A DNA stretch of 18,517 nt, taken from the NCBI GenBank assembly GCA_019414545.1, contig DXLV01000032.1:1-18517 (forward strand), read 5' to 3'. How positions within the stretch are numbered: the stretch's first letter is position 1; each line of letters starts with the position of its first letter. The notes beneath the pieces are model-generated. The model made no database searches and had not been told where the DNA came from. It saw only the letters and a list, made by a program, of their open reading frames with translations. This document shows, piece after piece, positions 7,194-15,030 of the stretch. The position numbers and the translations under genes were made by a program. This DNA comes from Collinsella sp. GTDB taxonomy: Bacteria; Actinomycetota; Coriobacteriia; Coriobacteriales; Coriobacteriaceae.

Positions 7194-7571
7194 CTAAATA
7201 AAGCCGAGCGCGTGGGCAAATACCAGCAAGCCCACAATCGCGGCGGTGATTGAAAGTACGTATACCGAGGCGGCGGCGATGTCCTTGGCGCGTTTTGCCA
7301 GCGGATGGAGCTCCTGGGTCGCCAGATCGACAATGGCCTCCATGGCGGTATTGCACAGCTCGCCGTGAATCACCAGGCCGCAGCAGATGATAATCGTGGC
7401 CCACTCGGCAATGTCGAGCCCCACGATACAGCCGGCAATGATGGTGCACACGCCCGCTACGAGCATAACCTTAATGTTGCGCTCGGTCTTGACGGCGGTG
7501 ACGAAGCCCTCCATGGCGTAGGAGAACGACTTTAAAAAGGACGGATGGTCCTTGTTCGATCCGGGAATCAT
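7194..7571 (-). CDS. dgkA: Diacylglycerol kinase family protein (probable undecaprenol kinase)
   Basis: A 125-residue integral membrane kinase. It has three hydrophobic segments (about 34-52, 56-72 and 100-122) and the family signature HGELCNTAMEAIVDL (69-83), which contains the catalytic and metal-binding acidic residues Glu71 and Glu78, plus a later KD pair (96-97). Gram-positive members mostly phosphorylate undecaprenol to regenerate the cell-wall lipid carrier rather than diacylglycerol. That substrate is an inference here. The ATG at 7571 has TAGGAG upstream that overlaps the ybeY stop, pointing to coupled translation. Confidence 0.92.
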   Translation of the reverse strand: MIPGSNKDHPSFLKSFSYAMEGFVTAVKTERNIKVMLVAGVCTIIAGCIVGLDIAEWATIIICCGLVIHGELCNTAMEAIVDLATQELHPLAKRAKDIAAASVYVLSITAAIVGLLVFAHALGFI

Positions 7572-7580
7572 AAGCGGCTC

Positions 7581-8090
7581 CTAGTCGTGGGCATGATTGG
7601 TGATGGGGCCAACGTGAACGAGTTTGGGGTCCTCGCCGCGCTCGAGCGCCAGATCGCGCAGGATAGCGTCCTCGCGGGCCTCCATGACCTCGGCCTCGTC
7701 GTCCTCGATATGGTCATACCCCAGCAGGTGCAGCATGCCGTGCACGAGCATCAGGCGGCACTCGTCGGCAGGGCTATTGCCAAAGCCGGGGGCCTGACGG
7801 GCAATGACCTGCGGGGCCAAGATGATATCGCCGAGCTCGAGCGTCTCGTCGGCGGGAATATCCTCGTCAAAGGCCGAGTCGCATTCAAACGAGAGCACAT
7901 CGGTGGTGCGGTCGATGCCACGCCACTCGTGGTTGAGCTCGTGCATCTCGTCCTCGTCGACATACGAAAGGGAAATCTCGACTTCACGTTCAACGCCCTC
8001 GGCGGCAAGCACAACCTCGCAGATGTGCTCCACCTCCTGCGCGTCGAGCAGCGTATCGAGCTCGGCATCGTTGCTGATCAATACACTCAA
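7581..8090 (-). CDS. ybeY: Endoribonuclease YbeY (16S rRNA maturation factor)
   Basis: A 169-residue metal-dependent RNase of the UPF0054 family, involved in 16S 3'-end maturation and ribosome quality control. The zinc-binding motif HGMLHLLGYDH is at residues 117-127, with His117, His121 and His127 in the expected places. RTTDVLSF (61-68), also conserved, precedes it. The start is a TTG at 8090-8088 that overlaps the phoH stop codon by two bases (TTGA), with GGAG upstream, so the gene is likely coupled to phoH. The C-terminus runs about 40 residues beyond the motif. Confidence 0.95.
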   Translation of the reverse strand: MSVLISNDAELDTLLDAQEVEHICEVVLAAEGVEREVEISLSYVDEDEMHELNHEWRGIDRTTDVLSFECDSAFDEDIPADETLELGDIILAPQVIARQAPGFGNSPADECRLMLVHGMLHLLGYDHIEDDEAEVMEAREDAILRDLALERGEDPKLVHVGPITNHAHD

Positions 8091-9073
8091 CGGGACTCCT
8101 TTCGGTCGCGCGAGCGCTGCTCGCGCACGTCATCATAAGCATCATATGCCTCAACGATACGACCCACTAGGGCATGGCGCACCACGTCGGCGCGCTCCAG
8201 GTGTGCAAACGCCACATCGTCGACACGGCCCAAAATCTTCTCGACATCCGCCAAGCCACCACGACGACCCACCAGGTCGCGCTGGCTGAGGTCGCCGGTA
8301 ATCACGAACTTGGAGTTGAATCCAAGGCGTGTCAGGAACATCTTCATCTGCTCGGGCGTGGTATTTTGCGCCTCGTCGAGCACCACGAAAGCATCGCTCA
8401 GCGTACGACCGCGCATATAGGCAAGCGGGGCGATCTCGATCACGCCGCGCTCCATAAGCTCATCGGTGCGCTCGCGATCCATCATGTCAAAAAGGGCGTC
8501 GTAGAGCGGACGCATGTACGGATCGATCTTTTCCTCGAGGGTGCCGGGCAAAAAGCCCAGGTTCTCCCCCGCCTCGACAACCGGACGCGTCAAGATCAGA
8601 CGGCCCACCTCGTGGCGCTTGAGCGCGGCAACGGCGAGCGCCATGGCCAGATAGGTCTTACCGGTACCGGCTGGACCCAGGCCAAACGTGATGGTATGCG
8701 AGCGGATGGCATCCACATAGCGCTTTTGCCCGAGCGTCTTGGGACGAATGACACGACCGCGGTATGAAAGCAGCACGTCATCGCGAAGCGATGTGGCCTC
8801 ATGCTCGCCGTCGCGCAAGACGGCCAGGCAACGCGAGACGTCGTCAGCAGACAGGGTACGACCGGCCGCCGCCTCGCAAAAAGCATGTTCGAAAAAGCGA
8901 GCCACGAGCTCGACCTCGTCCGGGTCGCCGCTCACGGAGATGCTATCGCCACGGGCGACCACATGGGCGCGAACCAAGCTCTCGAGCGCACGAAGGACGC
9001 CGTCGCCGGCGCCCAAAACACGCGAGGGATCAACTCCCTCGGGAACGGTAAGTCTAATCTTCGAGGCTTCCAT
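8087..9073 (-). CDS. phoH: PhoH family ATPase
   Basis: A 328-residue predicted ATPase/RNA helicase-like protein of the PhoH family. It has the Walker A motif GPAGTGKT (133-140) and the Walker B VVLDEAQN (230-237), with TRPVVEAGENLGFLPG (162-177) between. An N-terminal section of about 110 residues resembles the RNA-binding KH-type region seen in this family. The open frame extends further upstream, but the ATG at 9073 is preferred because GGGAGG precedes it and the protein then begins where relatives do. The start lies within the last 20 bases of mtaB. The usual partner, ybeY, follows with an overlapping codon. The exact substrate of PhoH is not known. Confidence 0.93.
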   Translation of the reverse strand: MEASKIRLTVPEGVDPSRVLGAGDGVLRALESLVRAHVVARGDSISVSGDPDEVELVARFFEHAFCEAAAGRTLSADDVSRCLAVLRDGEHEATSLRDDVLLSYRGRVIRPKTLGQKRYVDAIRSHTITFGLGPAGTGKTYLAMALAVAALKRHEVGRLILTRPVVEAGENLGFLPGTLEEKIDPYMRPLYDALFDMMDRERTDELMERGVIEIAPLAYMRGRTLSDAFVVLDEAQNTTPEQMKMFLTRLGFNSKFVITGDLSQRDLVGRRGGLADVEKILGRVDDVAFAHLERADVVRHALVGRIVEAYDAYDDVREQRSRDRKESR

Positions 9074-10346
9074 GGACCTCCCTGCGCGCATGGACCAAGC
9101 CGGAATCATCGACTCCGATGATAGCAACATCGAGCAGGCACGGGGCTGTAAGTCCACAGGTATCGTCAAGACGGGCATGATGGAACGAACCGAGCGTCAG
9201 GTTGTCACCATACTCGAGCACGGCACGCTCGACAGTGCCCACGCGACGACGAGCATCGGCAATAGCGAGCTCCTGCGCCGCGTCTCGCATACGGCGGCTG
9301 CGCTCGGCCATAACCTCGGGCGGCACCTGGTCGGGCATGTCGGCAGCAAGGGTACCGGGACGCTTGCTGTAGCGGAACACGTGCATACGCGAGAACCCCA
9401 CGCGGCGGCACAGCGCCAGCGACTCCTCGAACTCCTCGTCCGTCTCACCAGAAAAACCGACGATGACGTCGCACGAAAGAGACGCCTGCGGCAGGATGGC
9501 GCGAATCATGCGCACCGTGTCCTCAAAGGCCTCGGCACTATAGGGACGACCCATGCGATGCAGCGTCGCCGTACAGCCGGACTGTACGGGCAGGTGCAAA
9601 AACGGGGCAATACGCTGCGGATAGCGCGCCATAACCTTAAGCAGGCGCTCAGAGATATCCATGGGTTCGACCGAGGAAATGCGCACATGCGCAATAGTCG
9701 TGCGCTCCATGATGGCCTCGAGCAGCTCATCGATTTCGACATGCTCGTCGGTCGCGCTCTTGCCATCGTAGGCACCCAGGTTCACACCGGTCAGCACCAC
9801 CTCGGGCACGCCGGCCTCCTGGGCCTCGCGAACTTGCTCAAGCACGGACTCGACGGGCACGGAGCGCTCGGGGCCGCGCGCCTTCCACACGATGCAATAG
9901 GTGCAACGGTGGTTGCAGCCGTCCTGGATCTTCACGCCCAGGCGAGAGCGACCGAGCGCATCGACCACCTCGCCATCGCTGCAGGCGGGAACGCTATCGG
10001 ACTCAACGCCCAACACCTCGCAGACACGTTCGGCGACATCGATCTTGGACGGCTCGGCGATCACGCGATCCGAAAGCTCCAACAGCTCCTCGGGATGCAA
10101 ATTGACCACGCAACCGGTCACGAGCACATAGGGCTCATTTGGATGGGCCAGCGCATGACGGACGGCCTTACGGGTCTTGGCCTCGGCCTCGCCCGTAACG
10201 GCACAGGTGTTAATGACGATCAAATCGGCATCCTGGGGCTCCACAATAGCAAAGCCCAGGCGCATAAGATCGGCAGTGATACGGTCAGACTCAACCCGGT
10301 TGACACGGCAGCCGAGGTTGACGACGGAAATATGGGGTGCGAGCAC
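9054..10346 (-). CDS. mtaB: tRNA t6A37 methylthiotransferase MtaB
   Basis: A 430-residue radical-SAM enzyme that adds a methylthio group to N6-threonylcarbamoyladenosine at position 37 of tRNAs reading ANN codons. The N-terminal UPF0004 domain supplies one iron-sulfur cluster through Cys13, Cys48 and Cys79. The radical-SAM cluster is bound by CNHRCTYC (144-151). HLPVQSGC and FSGETDEEF are further family blocks, and a short TRAM-like C-terminal region follows. The CNHRCTYC form and the Gram-positive neighbourhood favour MtaB over MiaB or RimO. The start is a GTG at 10346 with GGAG upstream overlapping the dnaJ stop. Confidence 0.92.
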   Translation of the reverse strand: MLAPHISVVNLGCRVNRVESDRITADLMRLGFAIVEPQDADLIVINTCAVTGEAEAKTRKAVRHALAHPNEPYVLVTGCVVNLHPEELLELSDRVIAEPSKIDVAERVCEVLGVESDSVPACSDGEVVDALGRSRLGVKIQDGCNHRCTYCIVWKARGPERSVPVESVLEQVREAQEAGVPEVVLTGVNLGAYDGKSATDEHVEIDELLEAIMERTTIAHVRISSVEPMDISERLLKVMARYPQRIAPFLHLPVQSGCTATLHRMGRPYSAEAFEDTVRMIRAILPQASLSCDVIVGFSGETDEEFEESLALCRRVGFSRMHVFRYSKRPGTLAADMPDQVPPEVMAERSRRMRDAAQELAIADARRRVGTVERAVLEYGDNLTLGSFHHARLDDTCGLTAPCLLDVAIIGVDDSGLVHARREVHGSLED

Positions 10347-10355
10347 GCGGGCTCC

Positions 10356-11504
10356 TTAATCGAGGATATCGTCGAGGGCACTCTTGATACGGTCGGTCAC
10401 CGACTTCTTACCGGAAGCGACGTCATCGCCCATCTCATCGGCAAAAGCACGGAGCAGCTCGCGTTGCTTATTGGAAAGATTGGTGGGAACGACCACGCGC
10501 AGTTGCACGATCAGGCGGCCACGCGAACCGCCACCGCCAATGCGCGGCATGCCGTAATTATTGACGCTCACGGTGTCGCCGTACTGGGCGCCGGCGGGAA
10601 CCGTCACCTTAACGTCCTCGTCGGGCATAATGCCCTCGACCTCGATCTCGCAGCCGAGCGCAGCCTGCGCAATCGAGATATCGCTCACCAGGTACAGGTC
10701 GTCACCGTTGCGCTTAAAGCGCTCATGGTCGGCAACGCGCACGTTGACAATCAGGTCGCCCGAAGGCTCGCCGCGAAGGCCGGCCTCGCCAAAGCCGCTC
10801 ACACGCAGCTGGCGACCGGTCGAAACGCCGGCGGGAATATCGATGTCGATCTTTTCGTGCGAAGGCGTACGGCCCTGACCGTCGCAGGTCTCGCAGGGAT
10901 GGTCGATAACCGTGCCCTCGCCATGGCAGTCGGGGCAAGGCGAGGAAGACTGAACCTGGCCCAAAAACGATCGCTGAACCGTCGTGACGTAGCCCGTACC
11001 GTGGCAGCGACTGCACTGCTTTTCCTGTGCACCCTCGGCCCTACCGGTACCGTTGCAGTCCTCGCAAGGAGCAAGGCGATCATAGCTGATCGTCTTTTTG
11101 CAACCGAGCGCCGCCTCCTCAAGGGTCACCGAAAGGGAGATGGCCATGTCACGTCCGCGACGACGCTCACGACGACTGCGGGCGCCACCACCGGCGCCAC
11201 CGCCAAAGAACGACGAGAACAGGTCGTCCATGCCCATGCCACCAAAGATATCGTTGATGTCGACATAGCCCGAACCACCAGGAACGTCGGCAGTGCCGTA
11301 ACGGTCGTAGTTAGCACGCTTCTGCTCATCGGAAAGAACGGAATAGGCCTCGTTGAGCTCCTTGAACTTGGCCTCGGCCTCGGGATCGTCCGAAACATCC
11401 GGATGTACGGTACGGGCCTTCTTTAGAAACGCACGCTTAATCGTCCGCGCGTCGGCATCCCTGTCGACGCCAAGCACCTCGTAGTAATCCCTATTTTCCG
11501 ACAC
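10356..11504 (-). CDS. dnaJ: Chaperone protein DnaJ (type I, canonical)
   Basis: A 382-residue DnaK co-chaperone. The J domain has the HPD motif at 34-36. A Gly/Phe-rich linker (about 87-108, including FFGGGAGGGA) follows, then four zinc-binding CxxCxGxG repeats: Cys147/150, 164/167, 190/193 and 204/207. The C-terminal domains I and II and the dimerisation end are complete. The start is the GTG at 11504 (protein VSENRDYYEVLGV), preceded by GGAAGGA. A longer frame exists upstream but has no family similarity. Neither dnaK nor grpE is next to it. Instead a divergent J-protein precedes it and mtaB follows. Confidence 0.97.
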   Translation of the reverse strand: MSENRDYYEVLGVDRDADARTIKRAFLKKARTVHPDVSDDPEAEAKFKELNEAYSVLSDEQKRANYDRYGTADVPGGSGYVDINDIFGGMGMDDLFSSFFGGGAGGGARSRRERRRGRDMAISLSVTLEEAALGCKKTISYDRLAPCEDCNGTGRAEGAQEKQCSRCHGTGYVTTVQRSFLGQVQSSSPCPDCHGEGTVIDHPCETCDGQGRTPSHEKIDIDIPAGVSTGRQLRVSGFGEAGLRGEPSGDLIVNVRVADHERFKRNGDDLYLVSDISIAQAALGCEIEVEGIMPDEDVKVTVPAGAQYGDTVSVNNYGMPRIGGGGSRGRLIVQLRVVVPTNLSNKQRELLRAFADEMGDDVASGKKSVTDRIKSALDDILD

Positions 11505-11543
11505 GACCGAATCCTTCCGACTTTCATTATTGTCACAGTGCGT

Positions 11544-11572
11544 CCTATACCCAAGCTGGGCCGACCGCAAAC
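11544..11572 (-). promoter_or_regulatory. Candidate dnaJ promoter
   Basis: In the 81-base gap before dnaJ, the minus strand has GGGTATAGG (hexamer TATAGG at 11549-11544). A TTGTTT lies about 19 bases further up, near the end of the preceding gene. The spacing is long and no heat-shock operator (CIRCE or HAIR) is seen in the gap. Confidence 0.28.
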
Positions 11573-11585
11573 AAAGGGTTTGATG

Positions 11586-12689
11586 TTATTGCATTTGATA
11601 CGGCGAAAGCATGGCCCGTTGCGAGCAGCTCGCGAACCAAACCGACACGAGCGCGAACATGAAGCCGTTGGCAAAACCGTTGGCAAACTGCATCGCACCG
11701 CGCTTCCACCACAGCAGGCTGCGATGAAGCACACCGTCCGAAAGCACCATGAACAGGCCCATGGTAAACGGAATAAAGCACATCACGGCAAAGGCCGAGA
11801 ACACGCCCGAGATGGCCGACAGCACAAAAAACGGCGCCACAATGCCCATCAGGTAAAAGCCAGTACGAGCTTTGCCTTCCAAGCGCTCGGCCTCAACATG
11901 GGCGCGGCCGACCAGGTCGCCGCCCGCGGCACCGTTAGTGCCAGCATGGCCCATGCCGCTAATGCGGACCTCGTCGCCATCGTGCGTGCCGGCAGGAAAC
12001 TCAATCGTCTGCTCGGAGGTCACACGGGTTCGCCCGCTGCCACCGCAATCGGGGCAGGGGTCGGCCACGACCTTACCGGAACCGCCGCACTCGGGGCAGA
12101 CCGACTGGAACGTGCCCGCACCAAACAGGAAGGACAGGTCAACGTCGATGTGGCCGCGGCCACCGCAGCTCGGGCAGGTATGGGCATGCTCAGACGAAAC
12201 GGAGCCCGAGCCGCCGCAGTTGCTACAAGTATCGAAGCGCGTGTAGCGGACGGTCTTGCGGGCACCGCCCCTGGCCTCCTTGGCGTCGAGTTTGATATCG
12301 ACGACCACGTTGGCGCCGTTCTCAGGATTGAAGGCAGCCTGGCCGCGACGCTGCTGGCCCCAGGCGCCACCAAAGGGAAAGCCGCCCTCAAAGGGATTGC
12401 CATAGCCCGTGCTGCCGGCGTAGCCGCCACCATAGGGCGAAGCCGTAGGAGCACCGGCAAAGGGATTGCCAGAACGCATGGCGTCGTAGCGCGCACGTTT
12501 TTGCTCATCCGAAAGCACGGCGTAGGCCTCGGAAACCTCTTTAAACTTTTCCTCGGCATCCGGCTCTTTATTGACGTCCGGATGGAGCTTACGGGCCTTT
12601 TGCTGGAAGGCCTTTTGAATATCACGCGAGGTGGCGTCCTTGGAGACACCCAGAATCTCGTAGTAATCTTTTTCGTTCATCGTCGCCAT
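11586..12689 (-). CDS. Membrane-anchored DnaJ-like protein (J domain, zinc finger, transmembrane C-terminus)
   Basis: A 367-residue protein with a full J domain (HPD at 36-38) and a Gly/Phe/Tyr-rich linker (about 73-112). All four zinc-binding repeats are present (Cys155/158, 172/175, 198/201, 212/215). It then has only the part of C-terminal domain I that ends near residue 270 (FPAGTHDGDEVRISGMGHAG, 231-250). From about residue 277 it is strongly hydrophobic, with likely membrane segments at about 277-297, 298-317 and 334-355 and the basic/aromatic loop HRSLLWWKR (322-330). Domain II and the dimerisation region of normal DnaJ are missing. The ATG at 12689 has AGGAGG nine bases upstream. The J domain should face the cytoplasm and stimulate DnaK. 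What it recruits DnaK to is unknown. Canonical dnaJ follows 81 bases later. Confidence 0.9.
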   Translation of the reverse strand: MATMNEKDYYEILGVSKDATSRDIQKAFQQKARKLHPDVNKEPDAEEKFKEVSEAYAVLSDEQKRARYDAMRSGNPFAGAPTASPYGGGYAGSTGYGNPFEGGFPFGGAWGQQRRGQAAFNPENGANVVVDIKLDAKEARGGARKTVRYTRFDTCSNCGGSGSVSSEHAHTCPSCGGRGHIDVDLSFLFGAGTFQSVCPECGGSGKVVADPCPDCGGSGRTRVTSEQTIEFPAGTHDGDEVRISGMGHAGTNGAAGGDLVGRAHVEAERLEGKARTGFYLMGIVAPFFVLSAISGVFSAFAVMCFIPFTMGLFMVLSDGVLHRSLLWWKRGAMQFANGFANGFMFALVSVWFASCSQRAMLSPYQMQ

Positions 12690-12731
12690 GCGCGGCAACC
12701 TCCTGCTCACAGCAGCGTATATATTCCGGTA

Positions 12732-12737
12732 ATTCTA
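12732..12737 (-). promoter_or_regulatory. Candidate -10 box for the membrane DnaJ-like gene
   Basis: Just past the hemW stop, the minus strand reads CCGCTCGGGTAGAAT, with TAGAAT as a good -10 hexamer 42 bases upstream of the start codon. A -35 box is not evident at 17-18 bases. The 11 bases CCGCTCGGGTA recur at the lepA -10 site. Confidence 0.35.
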
Positions 12738-12747
12738 CCCGAGCGGC

Positions 12748-13980
12748 CTAAGCTAGATCCCAAAACAGCTCGAACAGAACATTTCCATCGAGCCAGCCCA
12801 GATGGGTCGGCGCCAGACGAGCTCGAACATGGCCCGCGATGACATCTGCCGAGGTGAAGGGTCCCTCATGAATCCCGAGCGTCTCGGGCACCCAAGTGGC
12901 AAGACCCAATTCGAGCGCACGATCGCAGGCAGCTGCCAGCTCGCCCGTTGGGATGACGCAAGCTGCACGAGCCAACAGGTCGGACGCAACACCGCGCGTC
13001 ATGCGACAAGCGAGCATCAAGTCTTCGGCGACAGCCTCGCGCTGCGACAGATATTCGGCCTCGAACGCCGTCGCGTCATCGTCACGTTGCACCAGACGCA
13101 CGCGGTACGAATCGCCTCGAGAAGACACGCCGGGGAACAAACCTGCAAGACGGTCGAAATCCTCGTCGTCGAGCATGCCCGCGGCAGAACGACCCAGGCC
13201 CAGGTAGCCCTGTCCGGTCCAGTAGGCAATGTTATGGGCGCACTCATGGCCGTCGAGCGCGTAGCTCGCCACCTCATACGGATGATAGCCGGCCGCACCC
13301 AGGCGCTCACGCGCCGCGTCCATGCACGAAGCCTGAAAATCCTCATCGGGCTCGAGCGACTCGTCACGGCACGCCATGCGATAAAGGGGCGTCCCCTCCT
13401 CAAGCGTGAGCGGGTAGATCGACACATGATGCGGCGCCGCCGCCAGCACGCCATCGAGCGTGCTCCGCCAGCTTGCGGCCGTCTGCCCGGGAAGGCCGCA
13501 CATCAGGTCGCACGACACATCGAGGCCAGCATCCTTCACCGTCGCGATAGCCGCAAGTGCCCGATTAGCATCGTGAATGCGGCCAATAGCGGCCAGCTCG
13601 GTATTGTCGAGGGTTTGCACGCCCAGAGAGATGCGCGTGACACCCGCCTCGGCAAGCGCGGTGGCGAGCGCAGCGGTCAGGGACTCAGGATTGGCTTCGC
13701 AAGTAAATTCAACGGGTTTGCACCACATGGAGATACGCCGGGCAAGTTCCACCAGGCGCCCCCCTGCCAGCGATGGCGTGCCGCCGCCAGTATAGACCGT
13801 GCGGACCTGCGCAAGCGCCCCGGCGTCGCCAAAGGAATCGAGGCGCGCATACAACTGCTCAAAATAGGAATCAAGCGCGACATCCAAATCACACGCAGCA
13901 AAGCTGCGCGAGTCAAAGTCGCAGTACCGGCACTTTTGAGCGCAAAACGGCACGTGCACGTACAGCGCGGTAACGGCCAC
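12748..13980 (-). CDS. hemW: Radical-SAM heme chaperone HemW
   Basis: A 410-residue protein of the HemN/HemW radical-SAM family. The cluster-binding motif CAQKCRYCDFD spans residues 13-23 (Cys13, Cys17, Cys20). It is followed by YTGGGTPS and the LGVQTLDN block, and the C-terminal HemN-type domain is present. The short N-terminus before the first cysteine and the position next to lepA and dnaJ favour HemW, which binds and transfers heme, over the true coproporphyrinogen dehydrogenase HemN. Many databases still label it a coproporphyrinogen oxidase. The start is the GTG at 13980, with GGAGG seven bases upstream inside the end of dusB. The two genes are only two bases apart. Confidence 0.92.
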   Translation of the reverse strand: MAVTALYVHVPFCAQKCRYCDFDSRSFAACDLDVALDSYFEQLYARLDSFGDAGALAQVRTVYTGGGTPSLAGGRLVELARRISMWCKPVEFTCEANPESLTAALATALAEAGVTRISLGVQTLDNTELAAIGRIHDANRALAAIATVKDAGLDVSCDLMCGLPGQTAASWRSTLDGVLAAAPHHVSIYPLTLEEGTPLYRMACRDESLEPDEDFQASCMDAARERLGAAGYHPYEVASYALDGHECAHNIAYWTGQGYLGLGRSAAGMLDDEDFDRLAGLFPGVSSRGDSYRVRLVQRDDDATAFEAEYLSQREAVAEDLMLACRMTRGVASDLLARAACVIPTGELAAACDRALELGLATWVPETLGIHEGPFTSADVIAGHVRARLAPTHLGWLDGNVLFELFWDLA

Positions 13981-13982
13981 CG

Positions 13983-15026
13983 TTAGGCCTCCAGCGGATG
14001 AGCTGGCACCGACTCGCCGGCGGCAAGCGCGGCCTCGCAGGCCACCACGTCGCGCTCGATATCTTCGACCAGCGACATGAACTCCTCGTACGTAGAGCAA
14101 CGCACCACCTGAGCGCGCCAGGCGGCGGCATGGGGCATGCCCTTTAAGTACCAGCTTGCGTACGTGCGAGCACGCGACATGAGCGGCAGAAGCTCGTGCG
14201 TCAACGTCAGGTGCTCACGCAGAGCCTCCAGGCGCTCGACCGAGGAGCGAGAAGGAACCGGCGTGCCATCGAGTGCAAGGGCTCGGGCATCGCCGAACAC
14301 CCACGGATTGCCGTAGATGCCGCGCGCGATAAACACCGCACTGGCACCCGAGCCGTGCAGATGCTCAGCAGCGTCCTCGGCCGAGAACACATCGCCCGAA
14401 CCAATCACGGGAATCTCGACAGCGTCGGCAACCTCATCGACGACCGACCAATCGGCCTGGCCCGTGTAGAGCTGCGTGGCGCAACGACCATGCACGGCGA
14501 CTGCGGCAGCCCCTGCACTCTCAAGCATCTGGGCAAATGTCGCGGCATTACGGTCCTCGGCATAAAAGCCCTTGCGAATCTTGACGGTCACGGGCACGTG
14601 CGCCGCGCCCACCGTGGCCTCGACGATCTTCTCCGCCAGGTCGGGCGTGCGCATGAGTGCCGAACCCTCGCCCTTGGTGACAACCTTGCGGGCGGGGCAT
14701 GCCATATTGATATCGATGAGCGACAGGCGATCGCCAACGCGCTCCTCGACGGCGGCAACGGCGCTCGCAAACTGATCGGGCTTGGAGCCAAAGAGCTGCA
14801 CGCAGATCTGTTGCTCCTCGTCGGCCGGTAGCACCAGGCGCCAGGTCTTGTTGCTGGCATAGGCAAGGCCCGCCACGCTCACCATCTCGCTGTAGGCAAG
14901 GTTGGCACCGCGGCGGCGACACATGATGCGATAGGCAGGGTCGGTTACGCCCGCCATGGGAGCCATAAGGAACGGCTGCTCGGCATAGGCACCCAGCAGC
15001 CGCTTGCTGTAATCAGAAAGCGCCAT
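13983..15026 (-). CDS. dusB: tRNA-dihydrouridine synthase (DusB-like)
   Basis: A 347-residue flavoenzyme that reduces uridine to dihydrouridine in tRNA. The FMN-binding TIM barrel begins with FLMAPMAGVTDPAYR (19-33). DINMACPARKV (105-115) contains the catalytic Cys110. VTVKIRKGF, VHGRCATQLYTG, IGSGDVFS and ARGIYGNPW are the other family blocks. The sequence is closest to the DusB/NifR3 type, judging by these motifs. The ATG at 15026 is four bases past the lepA stop and has only a partial Shine-Dalgarno, so coupling to lepA is likely. The C-terminal helical domain looks complete. Confidence 0.92.
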   Translation of the reverse strand: MALSDYSKRLLGAYAEQPFLMAPMAGVTDPAYRIMCRRRGANLAYSEMVSVAGLAYASNKTWRLVLPADEEQQICVQLFGSKPDQFASAVAAVEERVGDRLSLIDINMACPARKVVTKGEGSALMRTPDLAEKIVEATVGAAHVPVTVKIRKGFYAEDRNAATFAQMLESAGAAAVAVHGRCATQLYTGQADWSVVDEVADAVEIPVIGSGDVFSAEDAAEHLHGSGASAVFIARGIYGNPWVFGDARALALDGTPVPSRSSVERLEALREHLTLTHELLPLMSRARTYASWYLKGMPHAAAWRAQVVRCSTYEEFMSLVEDIERDVVACEAALAAGESVPAHPLEA

Positions 15027-15030
15027 GGAC

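Noticed and set aside
8739..11426. An 895-codon open frame on the plus strand opposite phoH, mtaB and dnaJ
   Set aside because: It runs through three well-supported minus-strand genes, so it is an antisense shadow, and has no recognisable domain.
10347..12747. CIRCE or HAIR heat-shock operators near the two dnaJ genes
   Set aside because: I looked for the inverted repeats of these operators in both intergenic gaps and found none convincing.
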